Positions 1 to 8,660 are shown, numbered from the stretch's first letter. The stretch: 64,000 nt of DNA from Lewinellaceae bacterium (GCA_020636255.1 JACJYE010000002.1:496001-560000), one strand, 5' to 3'. Notes: generated by a model not told the origin, from the sequence alone. A program made the numbers and translations.

Positions 1-1591
1 GCTGGTTGGCGGAGGAGACGAATCCCCGTTCGGGGTTGCGCACACTGGGCATCTGATCACGGGGGATAAAACCGAACCAGGCATTACCGGAGGAGGCTCC
101 TTCCTGTACAAAACGCCCTTGTTCGGGCCGCTTCAGCGGCAGGTGTCCGTTGACCGTGATAGCGATATCGCCGTCCTTTTGAGCGAAGATGAAATTCTGG
201 ATCGGGTTGTTGAACCCCTCCAGTGCTTTGCGGTAATCGTCATAGCTGCTGGATTTCATAAGCTGCCAGAAAGTGCCGATCTCCGTAAAGGGCTTCTCTT
301 CGGGTTTGTCGTGCGCTACCCAGCGCATGGCCATATCGAAATAGGGCTGGGCAGGGTCTTCATATACCACTGGCCCCCACGCCGTATAACGGACGGTATC
401 GAGCAGGGGTTCGCTACGGCCCCGCACTTTGATCACTTCCACCACTTTATCAGCCGGGCGGGCGGCCCCATCATAATAGTAGGCATCCTTCTGCTCATTG
501 GCCCATTGGATGCGGTACCAGTCGAGCACGTCCTGCGAGCCATTGGTAACACCCCAGGCCGTATTTTCGTTAAACCCGATAAGAATGCCTGGCACTCCCG
601 GGAAAGAAACGCCATAGGCATTTACGGAAGGGGTATGGATCTGGACTTCATACCAGATAGAAGGCAGGCTGAGCTTGAGGTGGGGGTCATTGCACAACAT
701 AGGGTGTCCGGTGATAGATTTGCTGCCTGCTATGGCCCAGTTGTTGCTTCCCAGGTTCTCAGCCGGCTGTTCCAATTGCCGGTGGGGGATCAACTGCCCT
801 ATCATTTCCCCCGAAGCGGGTTGCTGGCGTTCGAGGGGCACCGGCGTAAAAGCCCATTCATGGCCGGCCGGGATGACGGGCGACTGCTGGGGGTTGTATT
901 CCGGGAAGAGGAACTGAAAAAGGCTGTCGCCCAGCGCCAGGCGGGCGTTGGTGGCCGGCAGGTCGTCATATCGCGAGCTGAGGGTCTCTGCCATGGATTT
1001 GAAAAAAATGGCCGATTTGAGGGGAGACCAGGGCTCTGGCTCATAACCCATCAGTTTGAATTCGACGGGGTATGTAGCCGGCGTAAGGGTTTCAATATAA
1101 GCATTCGCGCCCTGAGTATAAGCATCGATCAGGCCGATCTCCCAGGGGTTGCGTTTCCAGGCCTCCAGGGCGTTCTCGGCGGCGAAGAGCATCCCTTTCC
1201 GCCGTTGCAGGCGGTCGCGTTCCAATGCCCGTTCGCCGGCCACCTCGGCAAGCCTCCCGGCGGTGGCACGAATGGCGATATCCATTTGCCAGAGCCTGTA
1301 TTTTGCGGCCAGATACCCCATTACGAAAGCAGCATCCTCTTCGTTCTCAGCAAAGATGTGCGGCACCAGCCGCTGGTCAAATACCACTTCAACCCTTGCT
1401 TTCAGGCCTGGAAAGGACAAGGCCATGTCGGGCGAGGCGCCAACCGGTTCAGCATTCCTCCAGAAGCCGGTAAACGGGCTGAACAAAGGGCCAAGGGCCG
1501 GGATAGGTGTACCCAGCGGCTGGTGTGTACCGGCCAGATAGCCCAGTACAAGCGTAAGTACTACTGCTGTTGCGAATTTTAGGAATTGCAT
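1..1591 (-). CDS. Penicillin acylase family protein (Ntn hydrolase), C-terminus cut by window edge
   Basis: The minus strand is open from an ATG at 1589-1591 to the window edge, 530 codons. Residues 1-20 form a single hydrophobic segment (MQFLKFATAVVLTLVLGYLA), either an uncleaved anchor or a signal peptide. The alpha-chain part follows, including a VPHIFAENEEDAAF stretch near residue 75 that is typical of the family. The motif LGSNNWAIAGSKS places the likely autocatalytic N-terminal nucleophile of the beta chain at Ser282 (codon 746-748). It is followed by GHPMLCNDPHL and ...IWYEVQIH, as in penicillin G acylase, cephalosporin acylase and acyl-homoserine-lactone acylase relatives. Family members are secreted or periplasmic amide hydrolases matured by self-cleavage. 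The substrate cannot be told from sequence. Roughly 250 further residues are expected beyond base 1. The family is a confident call; the specificity is unknown. Confidence 0.93.
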   Translation of the reverse strand, partial: MQFLKFATAVVLTLVLGYLAGTHQPLGTPIPALGPLFSPFTGFWRNAEPVGASPDMALSFPGLKARVEVVFDQRLVPHIFAENEEDAAFVMGYLAAKYRLWQMDIAIRATAGRLAEVAGERALERDRLQRRKGMLFAAENALEAWKRNPWEIGLIDAYTQGANAYIETLTPATYPVEFKLMGYEPEPWSPLKSAIFFKSMAETLSSRYDDLPATNARLALGDSLFQFLFPEYNPQQSPVIPAGHEWAFTPVPLERQQPASGEMIGQLIPHRQLEQPAENLGSNNWAIAGSKSITGHPMLCNDPHLKLSLPSIWYEVQIHTPSVNAYGVSFPGVPGILIGFNENTAWGVTNGSQDVLDWYRIQWANEQKDAYYYDGAARPADKVVEVIKVRGRSEPLLDTVRYTAWGPVVYEDPAQPYFDMAMRWVAHDKPEEKPFTEIGTFWQLMKSSSYDDYRKALEGFNNPIQNFIFAQKDGDIAITVNGHLPLKRPEQGRFVQEGASSGNAWFGFIPRDQMPSVRNPERGFVSSANQ

Positions 1592-1770
1592 CTCAAACAG
1601 GATTCTGAGCTATCACCCGGCTCTGCCGGGAACAGCCTGGCACATAATGAATGCACAAATTATGAAAAATTGGCTTTCCCTAGTGCCGGAGGGCATAAAA
1701 ACAGGGCGCCGGCCGCAATACCAGGCCCGCGGATATGGGCCCTTCCTGGCCCATTGCGGAAAAATCGGGG

Positions 1771-2134
1771 TTGTGACATCATATCAAGGCCGAAAAGACA
1801 TTCCAGTTGCCGCTGCTGTTTTTCTCCAGCTGGCCGGGAAAATGCCTTTCCCTTTGAACATTTGCATCCTGAAACATCTATTACGTTTTTACGGCCTTAA
1901 TCAATAAAAATTACTTATAAATTCAGCCTTGCACTTGAAGTATAATATCATATCCCCACATAAACAATGTCACAAATAAATAAAAAAAATACACCTTTTG
2001 CTACTGTTAAAAAGGATGGGAATTTGTGACTTCAAAAAATGACTTTTTTTACGGAATACTTGTCACAAAAAAAAATCAATCCCATTATGAACGCTAAGAT
2101 GGCGAAAAAACAAACACGTGATCGCTGTCACAAA
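1771..2134. repeat. Cluster of TGTCACAAA-type motifs
   Basis: TGTCACAAA occurs exactly at 1968-1976, 2061-2069 and 2126-2134. Inverted versions are TTGTGACA at 1771-1778 and TTTGTGAC at 2023-2030 (the latter one base short of the full match). A 9-mer would not be expected more than once by chance in a region this small, so this is probably a set of binding sites. The TCACA/TGTGA core resembles half-sites of CRP/FNR-type regulators, but that identification is inference. Confidence 0.55.
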
Positions 2135-2149
2135 AAAACATATTATCTA

Positions 2150-2180
2150 TTGTCTTTTATAATAAAAGTAACTATGTTTG
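2150..2180 (+). promoter_or_regulatory. Bacteroidota-type promoter of the candidate small RNA
   Basis: TTG at 2150-2152 is followed after 20 bp by TATGTTTG at 2173-2180. This matches the TTTG / TAnnTTTG elements used by the primary sigma factor of Bacteroidota at normal spacing. The expected transcription start is about 2186-2188. No protein gene lies between it and the terminator at 2230-2260. Confidence 0.55.
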
Positions 2181-2185
2181 TACCA

Positions 2186-2260
2186 CATCTTAAAAAGTAG
2201 TTTTTGTGTTTATTTGTTTGGGTTAGAGGCCCTTGCTTCTGGTAAGCAAGGGTTTTTTTT
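2186..2260 (+). ncRNA. Candidate short non-coding RNA (about 75 nt)
   Basis: A well-placed promoter (2150-2180) and a strong intrinsic terminator (2230-2260) bracket about 75 nt that contain no credible open frame. The region is flanked by divergent (acylase) and convergent (DUF1573) genes, so the terminator has no protein gene to serve on this strand. The 5' end is AT-rich and the 3' end is the terminator hairpin. I do not recognise an RNA family. Alternatives are a decaying leader or a fortuitous promoter. Confidence 0.45.
2230..2260 (+). terminator. Intrinsic terminator, plus strand
   Basis: A perfect 9-bp stem CCCTTGCTT (2230-2238) / AAGCAAGGG (2244-2252) with a 5-nt loop is followed by eight T residues (2253-2260). 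It ends the candidate small RNA. Confidence 0.85.
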
Positions 2261-2289
2261 ATGCCATGCGCTGAGGAAGGAGAAAAACG

Positions 2290-2332
2290 AAAAAAGCCAG
2301 GGCGGCCCGAGGGGCTGTCCTGGCTTTTTTTT
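2290..2332. terminator. Bidirectional intrinsic terminator
   Basis: AAAAAAGCCAGG (2290-2301) pairs with CCTGGCTTTTTT (2319-2330), with extra GC pairs inside. The A-run and T-run make it functional in both directions. It sits about 30 bp beyond the stop codon of the minus-strand DUF1573 gene and also backs up the plus-strand terminator at 2230-2260. Confidence 0.85.
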
Positions 2333-2362
2333 ATGGCGTACTTTTAGTACGGGAAGAGCGGA

Positions 2363-2833
2363 TCAGTTGTTGTTGAACATATTGCCGTCGTTCGCGGGCA
2401 GGCCGGCAGGTTCTTCCGGTTTCTTCACCACTTCACCACTGATGGTCAGCATTTTCTGCTCTGAGCCGGCATTGGTCGTAATCGTTACCCGCTTGGTGAA
2501 TTTGCCGAGACGGTTCGTATCGTAGCGGACTTTGATCTCACTGGTTGCGCCCGGTGCGATCGGCTCCTTGGGGTAGGTAGGAACGGTACAGCCGCAGCTA
2601 CCTTTGGCATTGGTGATGATCAGCGGGGCAGTGCCGGTATTGGTGAACTTAAAAATACGGAAGGGGTCGGACCCTTGCTCGATCACGCCATAATCGATCG
2701 ATTCCGTTTCGAAGGCCATAATCGGGCCATCCTGCTGCGCTTCGGCAGCTACCTGAGGAACAGCGTTTTCGTTTTGGCTGTATCCCAGGGCCACTACCAG
2801 CAACATTGCCATTACAGAAAGTACTTTTTTCAT
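2363..2833 (-). CDS. Secreted DUF1573 domain protein
   Basis: 156 aa. The ATG at 2831-2833 is preferred over an in-frame GTG one codon upstream because it gives a standard signal peptide (MKKVLSVMAMLLVVALGYSQ) and follows an A-rich leader. The mature protein has a short linker, then one DUF1573 domain (about residues 38-125). That domain shows the usual IDYGVIEQGSDPFRIFKFTN start, the GSCGCTVPTYPKEPIAPG motif and a final VTITTNAG..LTISGEV strand, an Ig-like ASH/MSP-type fold. Such single-domain proteins are abundant in Bacteroidota. Their function is not established and they are probably periplasmic or surface binding proteins. The tail is Glu/Pro/Asn-rich. The gene is monocistronic, with its own promoter (2866-2896) and terminator (2290-2332). 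Confidence 0.92.
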   Translation of the reverse strand: MKKVLSVMAMLLVVALGYSQNENAVPQVAAEAQQDGPIMAFETESIDYGVIEQGSDPFRIFKFTNTGTAPLIITNAKGSCGCTVPTYPKEPIAPGATSEIKVRYDTNRLGKFTKRVTITTNAGSEQKMLTISGEVVKKPEEPAGLPANDGNMFNNN

Positions 2834-2865
2834 CACAATTTTTTTTAGTTTTTAAAGTCTGTGGG

Positions 2866-2896
2866 CAAAAATACGGTTATCTAAAGCAAAATAAAA
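2866..2896 (-). promoter_or_regulatory. Promoter of the DUF1573 gene
   Basis: On the minus strand TATTTTTG (2866-2873) matches the TAnnTTTG -7 box. TTTT (2893-2896), 19 bp upstream, is a near match to the TTTG -33 box. The start of transcription would be about 25 nt before the ATG. Confidence 0.5.
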
Positions 2897-3077
2897 GCGC
2901 ACAGGCGCCCTATTGGGTTAATGATTCGTTAAGGGAGGCCGGGAGGCCTTAGGGCCATGCCCGCCCGGCCCGGCCCACCGGGCCTCGCCGGGATGAAAAA
3001 CTGCGGGGCACTTTTTCATATGCTGCCCTGTGCTCCCAGTGAACAATCGGGTAGCATAATTGTATACAATTAATAAG

Positions 3078-3085
3078 TAGTTTTG
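3078..3085 (+). promoter_or_regulatory. Possible -7 box of the E1 dehydrogenase gene
   Basis: TAGTTTTG matches TAnnTTTG. The only upstream TTG (3060-3062) is 15 bp away, shorter than usual, so the -33 element is weak. A leader of about 100 nt would result. Confidence 0.35.
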
Positions 3086-3190
3086 CCGAATATTTTCTAT
3101 ATTCGTGCTTGTTTTACACAGCCCGTTGAAATATTATTTCGCAGCCATGCGAATCCCTGCCAAACACTAACCAAATTAACCACTTAGCCT

Positions 3191-5593
3191 ATGTTAGACC
3201 ACCCTACCCTCAAAGAAAGGGCCAACACCGAAGAAGGGCTCACGAGGGAATCCATATTACACGATTTCGAGATCTGCTGTATCAGCCGGGAGGCCAGCCT
3301 GCTGGCGCGCAAAGAAGTGCTCACGGGCAAGGCCAAGTTCGGCATCACCGGCGACGGCAAGGAAGTCCCCCAAATAGCAATGGCCCATGCTTTCCAAAAA
3401 GGAGACTGGCGCAGTGGCTACTACCGCGACCAGACCTTCATGTTCGCTCTTGGCCTTTCTACCGTTGAAGCTTTCTTCGCACAATTATATGCCGATGCCG
3501 ATAACGACCCCTTCTCCGGCGGGCGGCAGATGAACAGCCACTACGCCACCCCCACCATCGACGAACAAGGGGATTGGACGGACCACCGCTCATCATTTAA
3601 CATCAGCTCCGACATATCCAGTACCGCCGGGCAGATGGCTCGTTCCCTGGGATTGGCCCTGGCCTCTAAAAAATATCGCGAAAACCCCGCCCTGGCCAAT
3701 GGCTCGCCTTTCTCCAACAAGGGCCAGGAAGTATGTTTCTGTACCATTGGCGACGCATCCACCTCCGAAGGTGTATTCTGGGAAACTGTCAACGCTGCAG
3801 GCGTCCTGCAGGTGCCCCTTGTCATTTCTGTTTGGGACGACGGCTACGGCATCTCCGTGCCCATCGACTATCAAACGACCAAAGCCAGCATCTCTGAAGC
3901 GCTGAGTGGTTTTCAGGCAGCCCCGGATAAAAAAGGCATCGATATCTATACGGCCAAAGCCTGGGACTACCCTGCCCTGTTACAGCTCTATGCCGAGGCT
4001 ATCGCCAAGGTGCGCGACGAACATACACCCGCCCTCCTGCACATTCAGGAAGTGACCCAGCCACAAGGGCACTCAACCTCGGGCTCCCACGAACGCTATA
4101 AATCCAAAGAACGGCTCCAATGGGAGCGCGAGAACGACTGTATCCTGCGCATGGAACAGTGGATGGCCGCAGAAGGCATAGCCAGCCCGGAAGAAACCGC
4201 CCGCATCAGAAAAGAAGCGAAAAAATATGTCAGAGAATGCCGCGACCGCGCATGGAAAGCGTTTAACGAGCCGGCACAAAAGCGCCTTAAAACCCTGCAA
4301 GGCATATATTCCGGCCTCCCCGCCGGCAAGGAAGCCGATGCTATCCGCCAAAGCCTGGCCAATACTGGCCATCCTTTACTCAGCGAGCTGGCCCAGAACG
4401 CCAGGCGAATGTATTACCTGGTTATGGGCAAAGACAGCCAGGCGGAAAAAGCACTCGCCGGCTGGCTCGAGGAAGCTAACCAACTGGCAGGCCAGCGTTA
4501 CCATACCCACCTGTATAGCACCTCACCCCGTGCAGCGCTGAAAGTGCCGGCCGTGCCCGCGCGTTATAGTGCCGACGCCCCGCTTAAGAACGGCTTCGAG
4601 ATCCTCAATGCGTTTTTCGATAAGGCATTGGCACAATATCCCGAGCTGTTCGCTTTCGGAGAGGACCTGGGCCATATCGGCGGCGTCAACCAGGGGTTCG
4701 CAGGGCTGCAAAACAAATATGGCGAAGGCCGCGTGTCCGATACCGGTATCCGGGAATGGACGATCATCGGCCAGGCTATCGGCCTGGCTATCCGCGGGCT
4801 GCGCCCTATCGCCGAGATCCAGTATCTCGACTACCTGATCTACGGCCTGCAGCCCCTGATGGACGACCTGGCGACGCTGCGCTACCGCAGCGCAGGCCAG
4901 CAGCAGGCCCCGGCTATCATCCGCACCCGGGGGCACCGCCTCGAAGGCATCTGGCATGCCGGTTCCCCTATGGGCATGATCCTCAGCACGCTGCGCGGCA
5001 TGTACGTGCTGACACCGCGTAATATGGTACAGGCCGCCGGCCTTTACAACACCATGCTGCAATCCGACGACCCGGCCATCATCGTCGAATGCCTCAACGG
5101 TTATCGCCTTAAAGAAAGGCTTCCGTCCAATATCGGTGAGTATACCGTACCACTTGGCGCACCTGAAGTGCTGCAGGAAGGCCAGGACATCACCCTGGTT
5201 ACTTATGGCTCGTGTGTGCGCGTAGCCGAAGAAGGCATTCAACTGCTGGAAAAACAGGGCATCTCCGTGGAACTGATCGATGTGCAGACGCTGCTGCCTT
5301 TCGACCTGGAACACCGCATCCTGGAATCCCTTAAAAAGACCAACCGCATCCTCTTTATGGACGAAGACGTGCCCGGGGGCGCTACCGCCTTTATGATGCG
5401 GGAAGTGCTGGAGAAACAAGGCGGTTATGCCTACCTCGACGCTGCGCCCGTTACCCTGACGGCCAGCGAGCACCGCCCGCCTTACGGCTCCGATGGGGAC
5501 TACTTCAGCAAGCCCAACCCGGAAAACGTCTTTGAAGCCATTTACAGGATCATGCGGGAAGCACAGCCACAGCGCTTTCCCGGCAGCCTGTAA
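3191..5593 (+). CDS. Fused 2-oxoacid dehydrogenase E1 (alpha + beta) component
   Basis: 800 aa, cytoplasmic. The N-terminal half (about 20-400) is an E1-alpha thiamine-diphosphate domain. It has the ThDP/Mg motif starting GDASTSEG at 187-194 and continuing to VWDDGYGISVP near 214-224, and a phosphorylation-loop-like STSGSHERYKS segment near 297. The C-terminal half (about 465-800) is E1-beta: FGEDLGHIGGVNQGF, the SDTGIREWTIIGQAIG segment with the conserved catalytic-site Glu, RPIAEIQYLDY, and a transketolase C-terminal domain (ITLVTYGSCVRVAEEG...). Branched-chain 2-oxoacid and pyruvate dehydrogenases use this fold to decarboxylate the 2-oxoacid and acylate lipoyl-E2. Single-chain alpha/beta fusions are common in Bacteroidota. 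Substrate (branched-chain versus pyruvate) is not decided here, and no E2 or E3 gene is adjacent. Monocistronic. Confidence 0.93.
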   Translation: MLDHPTLKERANTEEGLTRESILHDFEICCISREASLLARKEVLTGKAKFGITGDGKEVPQIAMAHAFQKGDWRSGYYRDQTFMFALGLSTVEAFFAQLYADADNDPFSGGRQMNSHYATPTIDEQGDWTDHRSSFNISSDISSTAGQMARSLGLALASKKYRENPALANGSPFSNKGQEVCFCTIGDASTSEGVFWETVNAAGVLQVPLVISVWDDGYGISVPIDYQTTKASISEALSGFQAAPDKKGIDIYTAKAWDYPALLQLYAEAIAKVRDEHTPALLHIQEVTQPQGHSTSGSHERYKSKERLQWERENDCILRMEQWMAAEGIASPEETARIRKEAKKYVRECRDRAWKAFNEPAQKRLKTLQGIYSGLPAGKEADAIRQSLANTGHPLLSELAQNARRMYYLVMGKDSQAEKALAGWLEEANQLAGQRYHTHLYSTSPRAALKVPAVPARYSADAPLKNGFEILNAFFDKALAQYPELFAFGEDLGHIGGVNQGFAGLQNKYGEGRVSDTGIREWTIIGQAIGLAIRGLRPIAEIQYLDYLIYGLQPLMDDLATLRYRSAGQQQAPAIIRTRGHRLEGIWHAGSPMGMILSTLRGMYVLTPRNMVQAAGLYNTMLQSDDPAIIVECLNGYRLKERLPSNIGEYTVPLGAPEVLQEGQDITLVTYGSCVRVAEEGIQLLEKQGISVELIDVQTLLPFDLEHRILESLKKTNRILFMDEDVPGGATAFMMREVLEKQGGYAYLDAAPVTLTASEHRPPYGSDGDYFSKPNPENVFEAIYRIMREAQPQRFPGSL

Positions 5594-5613
5594 AACCCTG
5601 CGATCAAGAACAC

Positions 5614-5661
5614 GAATGGGATAGCAGCTTCACGCGGAGCGGCGGGGCTGCCATCCCATTC
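5614..5661. terminator. Large stem-loop after the E1 gene
   Basis: GAATGGGAT.GCAGC (5614-5628) pairs with GCTGC.ATCCCATTC (5647-5661) across an 18-nt loop, 21 bp after the E1 stop codon. The T-tract is displaced (CTCTTTTTCTC near 5670), so it may be a weak terminator, an mRNA 3'-end stabiliser or a REP-like palindrome. Confidence 0.5.
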
Positions 5662-5711
5662 TATTGATACTCTTTTTCTCTCCCCATGCCGCAATATTTT
5701 CCAATATTTAA

Positions 5712-5719
5712 TATCTTTG
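5712..5719 (+). promoter_or_regulatory. Possible -7 box for the 887-aa type B cargo gene
   Basis: TATCTTTG matches TAnnTTTG in an AT-rich window. No clear TTG lies 17-23 bp upstream. The implied leader is about 125 nt. Confidence 0.35.
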
Positions 5720-5850
5720 ACTCCGCGGCACGTTCAAGCACCGCACTTTTCCACACACGACCCTTCACACCCTAAGATTTTGGATGGAGCCCTTTTCGCT
5801 TCCTCCGCGTTCTCCGGAATGATAAGCGGCCAGTAAAACCATTTGCATCC

Positions 5851-8514
5851 ATGAAGCAGCTCAAAACCGCTCTTTGGAGCCTGGTGGCATTTTTTACCCT
5901 GCCCACCCTCCATGCTCAAAACTGCAATACCTTTACGCTCGATGCCGGGCCCGATCAGGCCATCTGCGAACCCGCCGGCAGCGTAAACCTGAACCCCGAT
6001 TTCGACGGTCTCGTGCTGAGCGCCAGCTGGTCGCCGACACAAGGGCTGGGTACGCCCAGCAGCCTTTCGACTACAGCAGCCCCCACCACCACTACTACCT
6101 ACGACATCCGGGTGCTGTCGACCTCCACCCAGAACCTGATCTTCAACGGCAACTTCAGCCTGGGGGATACCGGCTTTTCCACCGACTATAGCTACGGCAA
6201 CGGCGGCCCCAACGGCATTCTCCACAATGAAGGCCGCTACGCCATCGCCACCAACCCCCACGACACCCATGACGATTTCGCCAACTGCACCGACCATACC
6301 GGCAACGGCAATATGATGGTGGTGAACAGCTCTCCCAACCCTGCCGATGTATGGTGCCAGACCATTGCCGTCAGCACCAACACCACCTATTTTTTCAGTG
6401 CCTGGGTCACTTCCGTGCACCCCACCAACCCGGCGCGCCTGCGCTTCTCCTTTAATGGCGTATTGCTGGGCAGCGAACTGCAGGCCACGCCCAATACCTG
6501 CGAATGGTTGCAGTTTGCAGAAATGTGGAGCTCCGGTTCCAATACCTCCGTCGAGATCTGCATCGCCAACGTCAATAATATCGCTTCCGGCAACGACTTC
6601 GCCATCGATGACCTCTCTTTTGGGGAAGTATGCGAATATGTGGATTCGGTAACCGTTGCTGTTGCCGAGCCCCTTGCAGCGCCACTGGTGGAATGCAGCA
6701 ACACCACCAGCTCCGTCAGCCTCAACTGGCCCCCCGTCGCCGGAGCTACAGGCTATCAGGTCAATGTGCTGAACGGCCCTGCCGCGGCCATGCTCTCCGA
6801 CACCAGCTATATCATCGAAGGGTTGGCGCCCGGACAGAATGTGGATATCGAAGTTGTAGCCCTGTCCGACAATCCCTGCGGCAATCCCGTTACAGCCTTG
6901 AGTTGCAGCGCTGCGCCCTGCCCCGTGGTCAACGTCAGCATCGACGGCCCCGCTGCCCTGTGCCTGGGCGAGGAAGCTCAGATAGCGGTCGACATATCGG
7001 GCACAAGCACCGGGCCGTTCAACCTGGCCCTGAATAACGGCCCGCTGCCCATCCCTATCAACGGCATCGAAGCGGGTACCTACAACTTCTCTTTACAGCC
7101 CACCCAGTCCTTCACGCTGAGCCTGGCCTCGCTGGAAGACCTGAGCGCCTCCAACTGCGTATTTAACATCACTCCTCCGCCTACCCTTTCCGTGGAGGTC
7201 AATACGCCGCCCGATGCCGGCGAAGGAAGCCAGGCGCTGCTTTGTACCAGTACCGACAGCCTCATCCAGCTGGGCAGCCTGCTGTCGGGCGCCGACGTGG
7301 GAGGACAATGGGCCGACGTGTCGGCCTCACCCAGCGGCAGCGCTTTTAATGCAGGAGCAGCAACCCTTTCGGCCGGCAGCCTGCCGGCGGGCCTGTACCA
7401 ATTCGAATACAACATCGACGGCCCTCCGGGCTGCCCGGGCAGCAGCGCCGTGGTGGAGGTCAATATCCGGCCAGAACCGGTTGCCGACGCAGGCCCGGAG
7501 CAGGTGCTCGACTGTGAGGTGGAAGAGGTGACGCTTGGAGGCACAGGCACGACCTCAGGCACAGGCATTTCGTATTCCTGGTCCGTAATCGACGGCGGCG
7601 GCCTGTCGGCGTTGAATATCGCCAACCCGGTTGCCCAGTCGCCCGGCATCTATGCCTTTACCGTACTAGACCAGGCTACTGGGTGCTTAAGCCTGGATAC
7701 CGTGGCCGTTACGGAGGCCATCACCGCGCCTGAGCCTCAGGTAACCGCCATTCCCGGCACCTGCTTCGGCCAGAATCAGGGCTCCGTTTTGGTAGAGTCC
7801 GTGAGTAGCGGGCAGGAGCCGTACCTGTACAGCCTCGATGGGGTTAATTTCACCCCTAACCCTCAGTTTACCGGCCTGGCCTCAGGCAGTTATACCTTGT
7901 ACGTCGTTGACGGCAACAACTGTACGGGGACAACCGAGGTTTCGCTGCAGGAACCCGAAGCGATCAATGTTTTCCTGGTGGCCAAATCCAACGGCGGCAG
8001 TACGCGCATACACCTGGGAGACAGCCTGCTGCTGGATGCCATCATCAACCTGCCGGATGATCAGATCGACAACATCCAGTGGACACCTGCCGTCGTCAAT
8101 TGCGATAGCTGCCAACAGGCCATCGTCGGCCCGCTGCGCACGGAAACCTATACGGTGACAGTGGCCGACATCAACGGATGTACCGCTTCGGCCAGCATCA
8201 CCATTACCGTCGAACAGGTGTTCCGCTATTTCATCCCCAATGCATTCTCGCCCAACGAAGACGGGCGCAACGACATCTTCTTCCCCAATGCCGGCCCCGA
8301 ATTTACCCAGGTGCTCAGCTTGCATATTATGGACCGCTGGGGCAACATGGTCTACAGCCGCGATGGCTTCCCACCCAATGACCCTACTTTCGGCTGGGAT
8401 GGGAACTTCAAGGGCGAACGCGTATCGCAGGGCGTATATGCTTATGCCATGCAGCTGGAACTTAAAACCGGAGACGTGGTGACGGTCGGAGGGGAGGTGA
8501 CGGTCGTGTATTAA
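5851..8514 (+). CDS. T9SS type B cargo protein with Ig/FN3/SprB-like domains
   Basis: 887 aa. A signal peptide (MKQLKTALWSLVAFFTLPTLHAQ) opens the protein. In order it has an Ig-like start with LDAGPDQAICEPAGSVNL (a hallmark of CHU/gliding-type proteins), a jelly-roll-like carbohydrate-binding segment (about 92-262, beginning NLIFNGNFSLGDTGF), an FN3-like module (about 275-355), Cys-rich Ig-like modules, and one SprB-like repeat (about 630-700, ending YTLYVVDGNNCTGTTEV). The last 95 residues are a type B sorting domain: FIPNAFSPNEDGRNDIF, IMDRWGNMVYS, GWDGNFKGE, QGVYAYAMQLEL. Family knowledge says such proteins cross the inner membrane by Sec and the outer membrane by T9SS and act as adhesins or matrix proteins. 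The exact role is unknown. No SprF/PorP partner is adjacent. Confidence 0.9.
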   Translation: MKQLKTALWSLVAFFTLPTLHAQNCNTFTLDAGPDQAICEPAGSVNLNPDFDGLVLSASWSPTQGLGTPSSLSTTAAPTTTTTYDIRVLSTSTQNLIFNGNFSLGDTGFSTDYSYGNGGPNGILHNEGRYAIATNPHDTHDDFANCTDHTGNGNMMVVNSSPNPADVWCQTIAVSTNTTYFFSAWVTSVHPTNPARLRFSFNGVLLGSELQATPNTCEWLQFAEMWSSGSNTSVEICIANVNNIASGNDFAIDDLSFGEVCEYVDSVTVAVAEPLAAPLVECSNTTSSVSLNWPPVAGATGYQVNVLNGPAAAMLSDTSYIIEGLAPGQNVDIEVVALSDNPCGNPVTALSCSAAPCPVVNVSIDGPAALCLGEEAQIAVDISGTSTGPFNLALNNGPLPIPINGIEAGTYNFSLQPTQSFTLSLASLEDLSASNCVFNITPPPTLSVEVNTPPDAGEGSQALLCTSTDSLIQLGSLLSGADVGGQWADVSASPSGSAFNAGAATLSAGSLPAGLYQFEYNIDGPPGCPGSSAVVEVNIRPEPVADAGPEQVLDCEVEEVTLGGTGTTSGTGISYSWSVIDGGGLSALNIANPVAQSPGIYAFTVLDQATGCLSLDTVAVTEAITAPEPQVTAIPGTCFGQNQGSVLVESVSSGQEPYLYSLDGVNFTPNPQFTGLASGSYTLYVVDGNNCTGTTEVSLQEPEAINVFLVAKSNGGSTRIHLGDSLLLDAIINLPDDQIDNIQWTPAVVNCDSCQQAIVGPLRTETYTVTVADINGCTASASITITVEQVFRYFIPNAFSPNEDGRNDIFFPNAGPEFTQVLSLHIMDRWGNMVYSRDGFPPNDPTFGWDGNFKGERVSQGVYAYAMQLELKTGDVVTVGGEVTVVY

Positions 8515-8608
8515 CAACAAAAACGGCCTGGCAAGGGTCAGCTGTTGCGAAACTAATTCGCGAAAAAATTTTCGGTATCTGAGGCAGAATTGGTTATTTT
8601 ACAGGATG

Positions 8609-8660
8609 GCCGGCGCGTGCTTGCCCCTAACAGGCAAGTCGTAAAAGAAGCCGCGCCGGC
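8609..8660. repeat. Nested inverted repeat upstream of the 1991-aa gene
   Basis: GCCGGCGCG (8609-8617) pairs with CGCGCCGGC (8652-8660), and inside it CTTGCC (8620-8625) pairs with GGCAAG (8633-8638). The outer arm extends with GGAT/ATCC across one mismatch to 8604-8665. It lies 28 bp before the ATG at 8689, so it could be the terminator-like end of the previous gene, a leader structure or a REP-like element. No T-tract follows. Confidence 0.5.

Larger units (their letters stand above)
1592..2362. other. Long non-coding interval with motif cluster and candidate small RNA
   Basis: No convincing protein is seen on either strand. The first part (to about 1900) has ordinary GC and a short CCCGGC/GCCGGG hairpin near 1618-1631 just upstream of the acylase gene. 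From about 1900 to 2220 the DNA becomes strongly AT-rich. It carries repeated TGTCACAAA-type motifs, a promoter at 2150-2180 and an intrinsic terminator at 2230-2260, annotated separately. A second, bidirectional terminator at 2290-2332 closes the convergent DUF1573 gene. Confidence 0.6.
2834..3190. other. Intergenic interval between divergent genes
   Basis: It holds the minus-strand promoter of the DUF1573 gene (2866-2896), a very GC-rich patch around 2935-2995 with several short GGCC-type hairpins (GGCCC..GGGCC), and an AT-rich stretch from about 3050 to 3110 that would carry the promoter of the E1 gene (TAGTTTTG at 3078-3085). No small gene is seen. Confidence 0.5.

Noticed and set aside
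119..1582. 487-codon plus-strand open frame
   Set aside because: It is the antisense shadow of the penicillin-acylase gene, whose minus-strand frame has clear family motifs; the plus frame shows none.
1586..1907. Small plus-strand frames of 86-104 codons upstream of the acylase gene
   Set aside because: No start-site support, low-complexity composition and no recognisable domain; overlapping frames compete in the same DNA.
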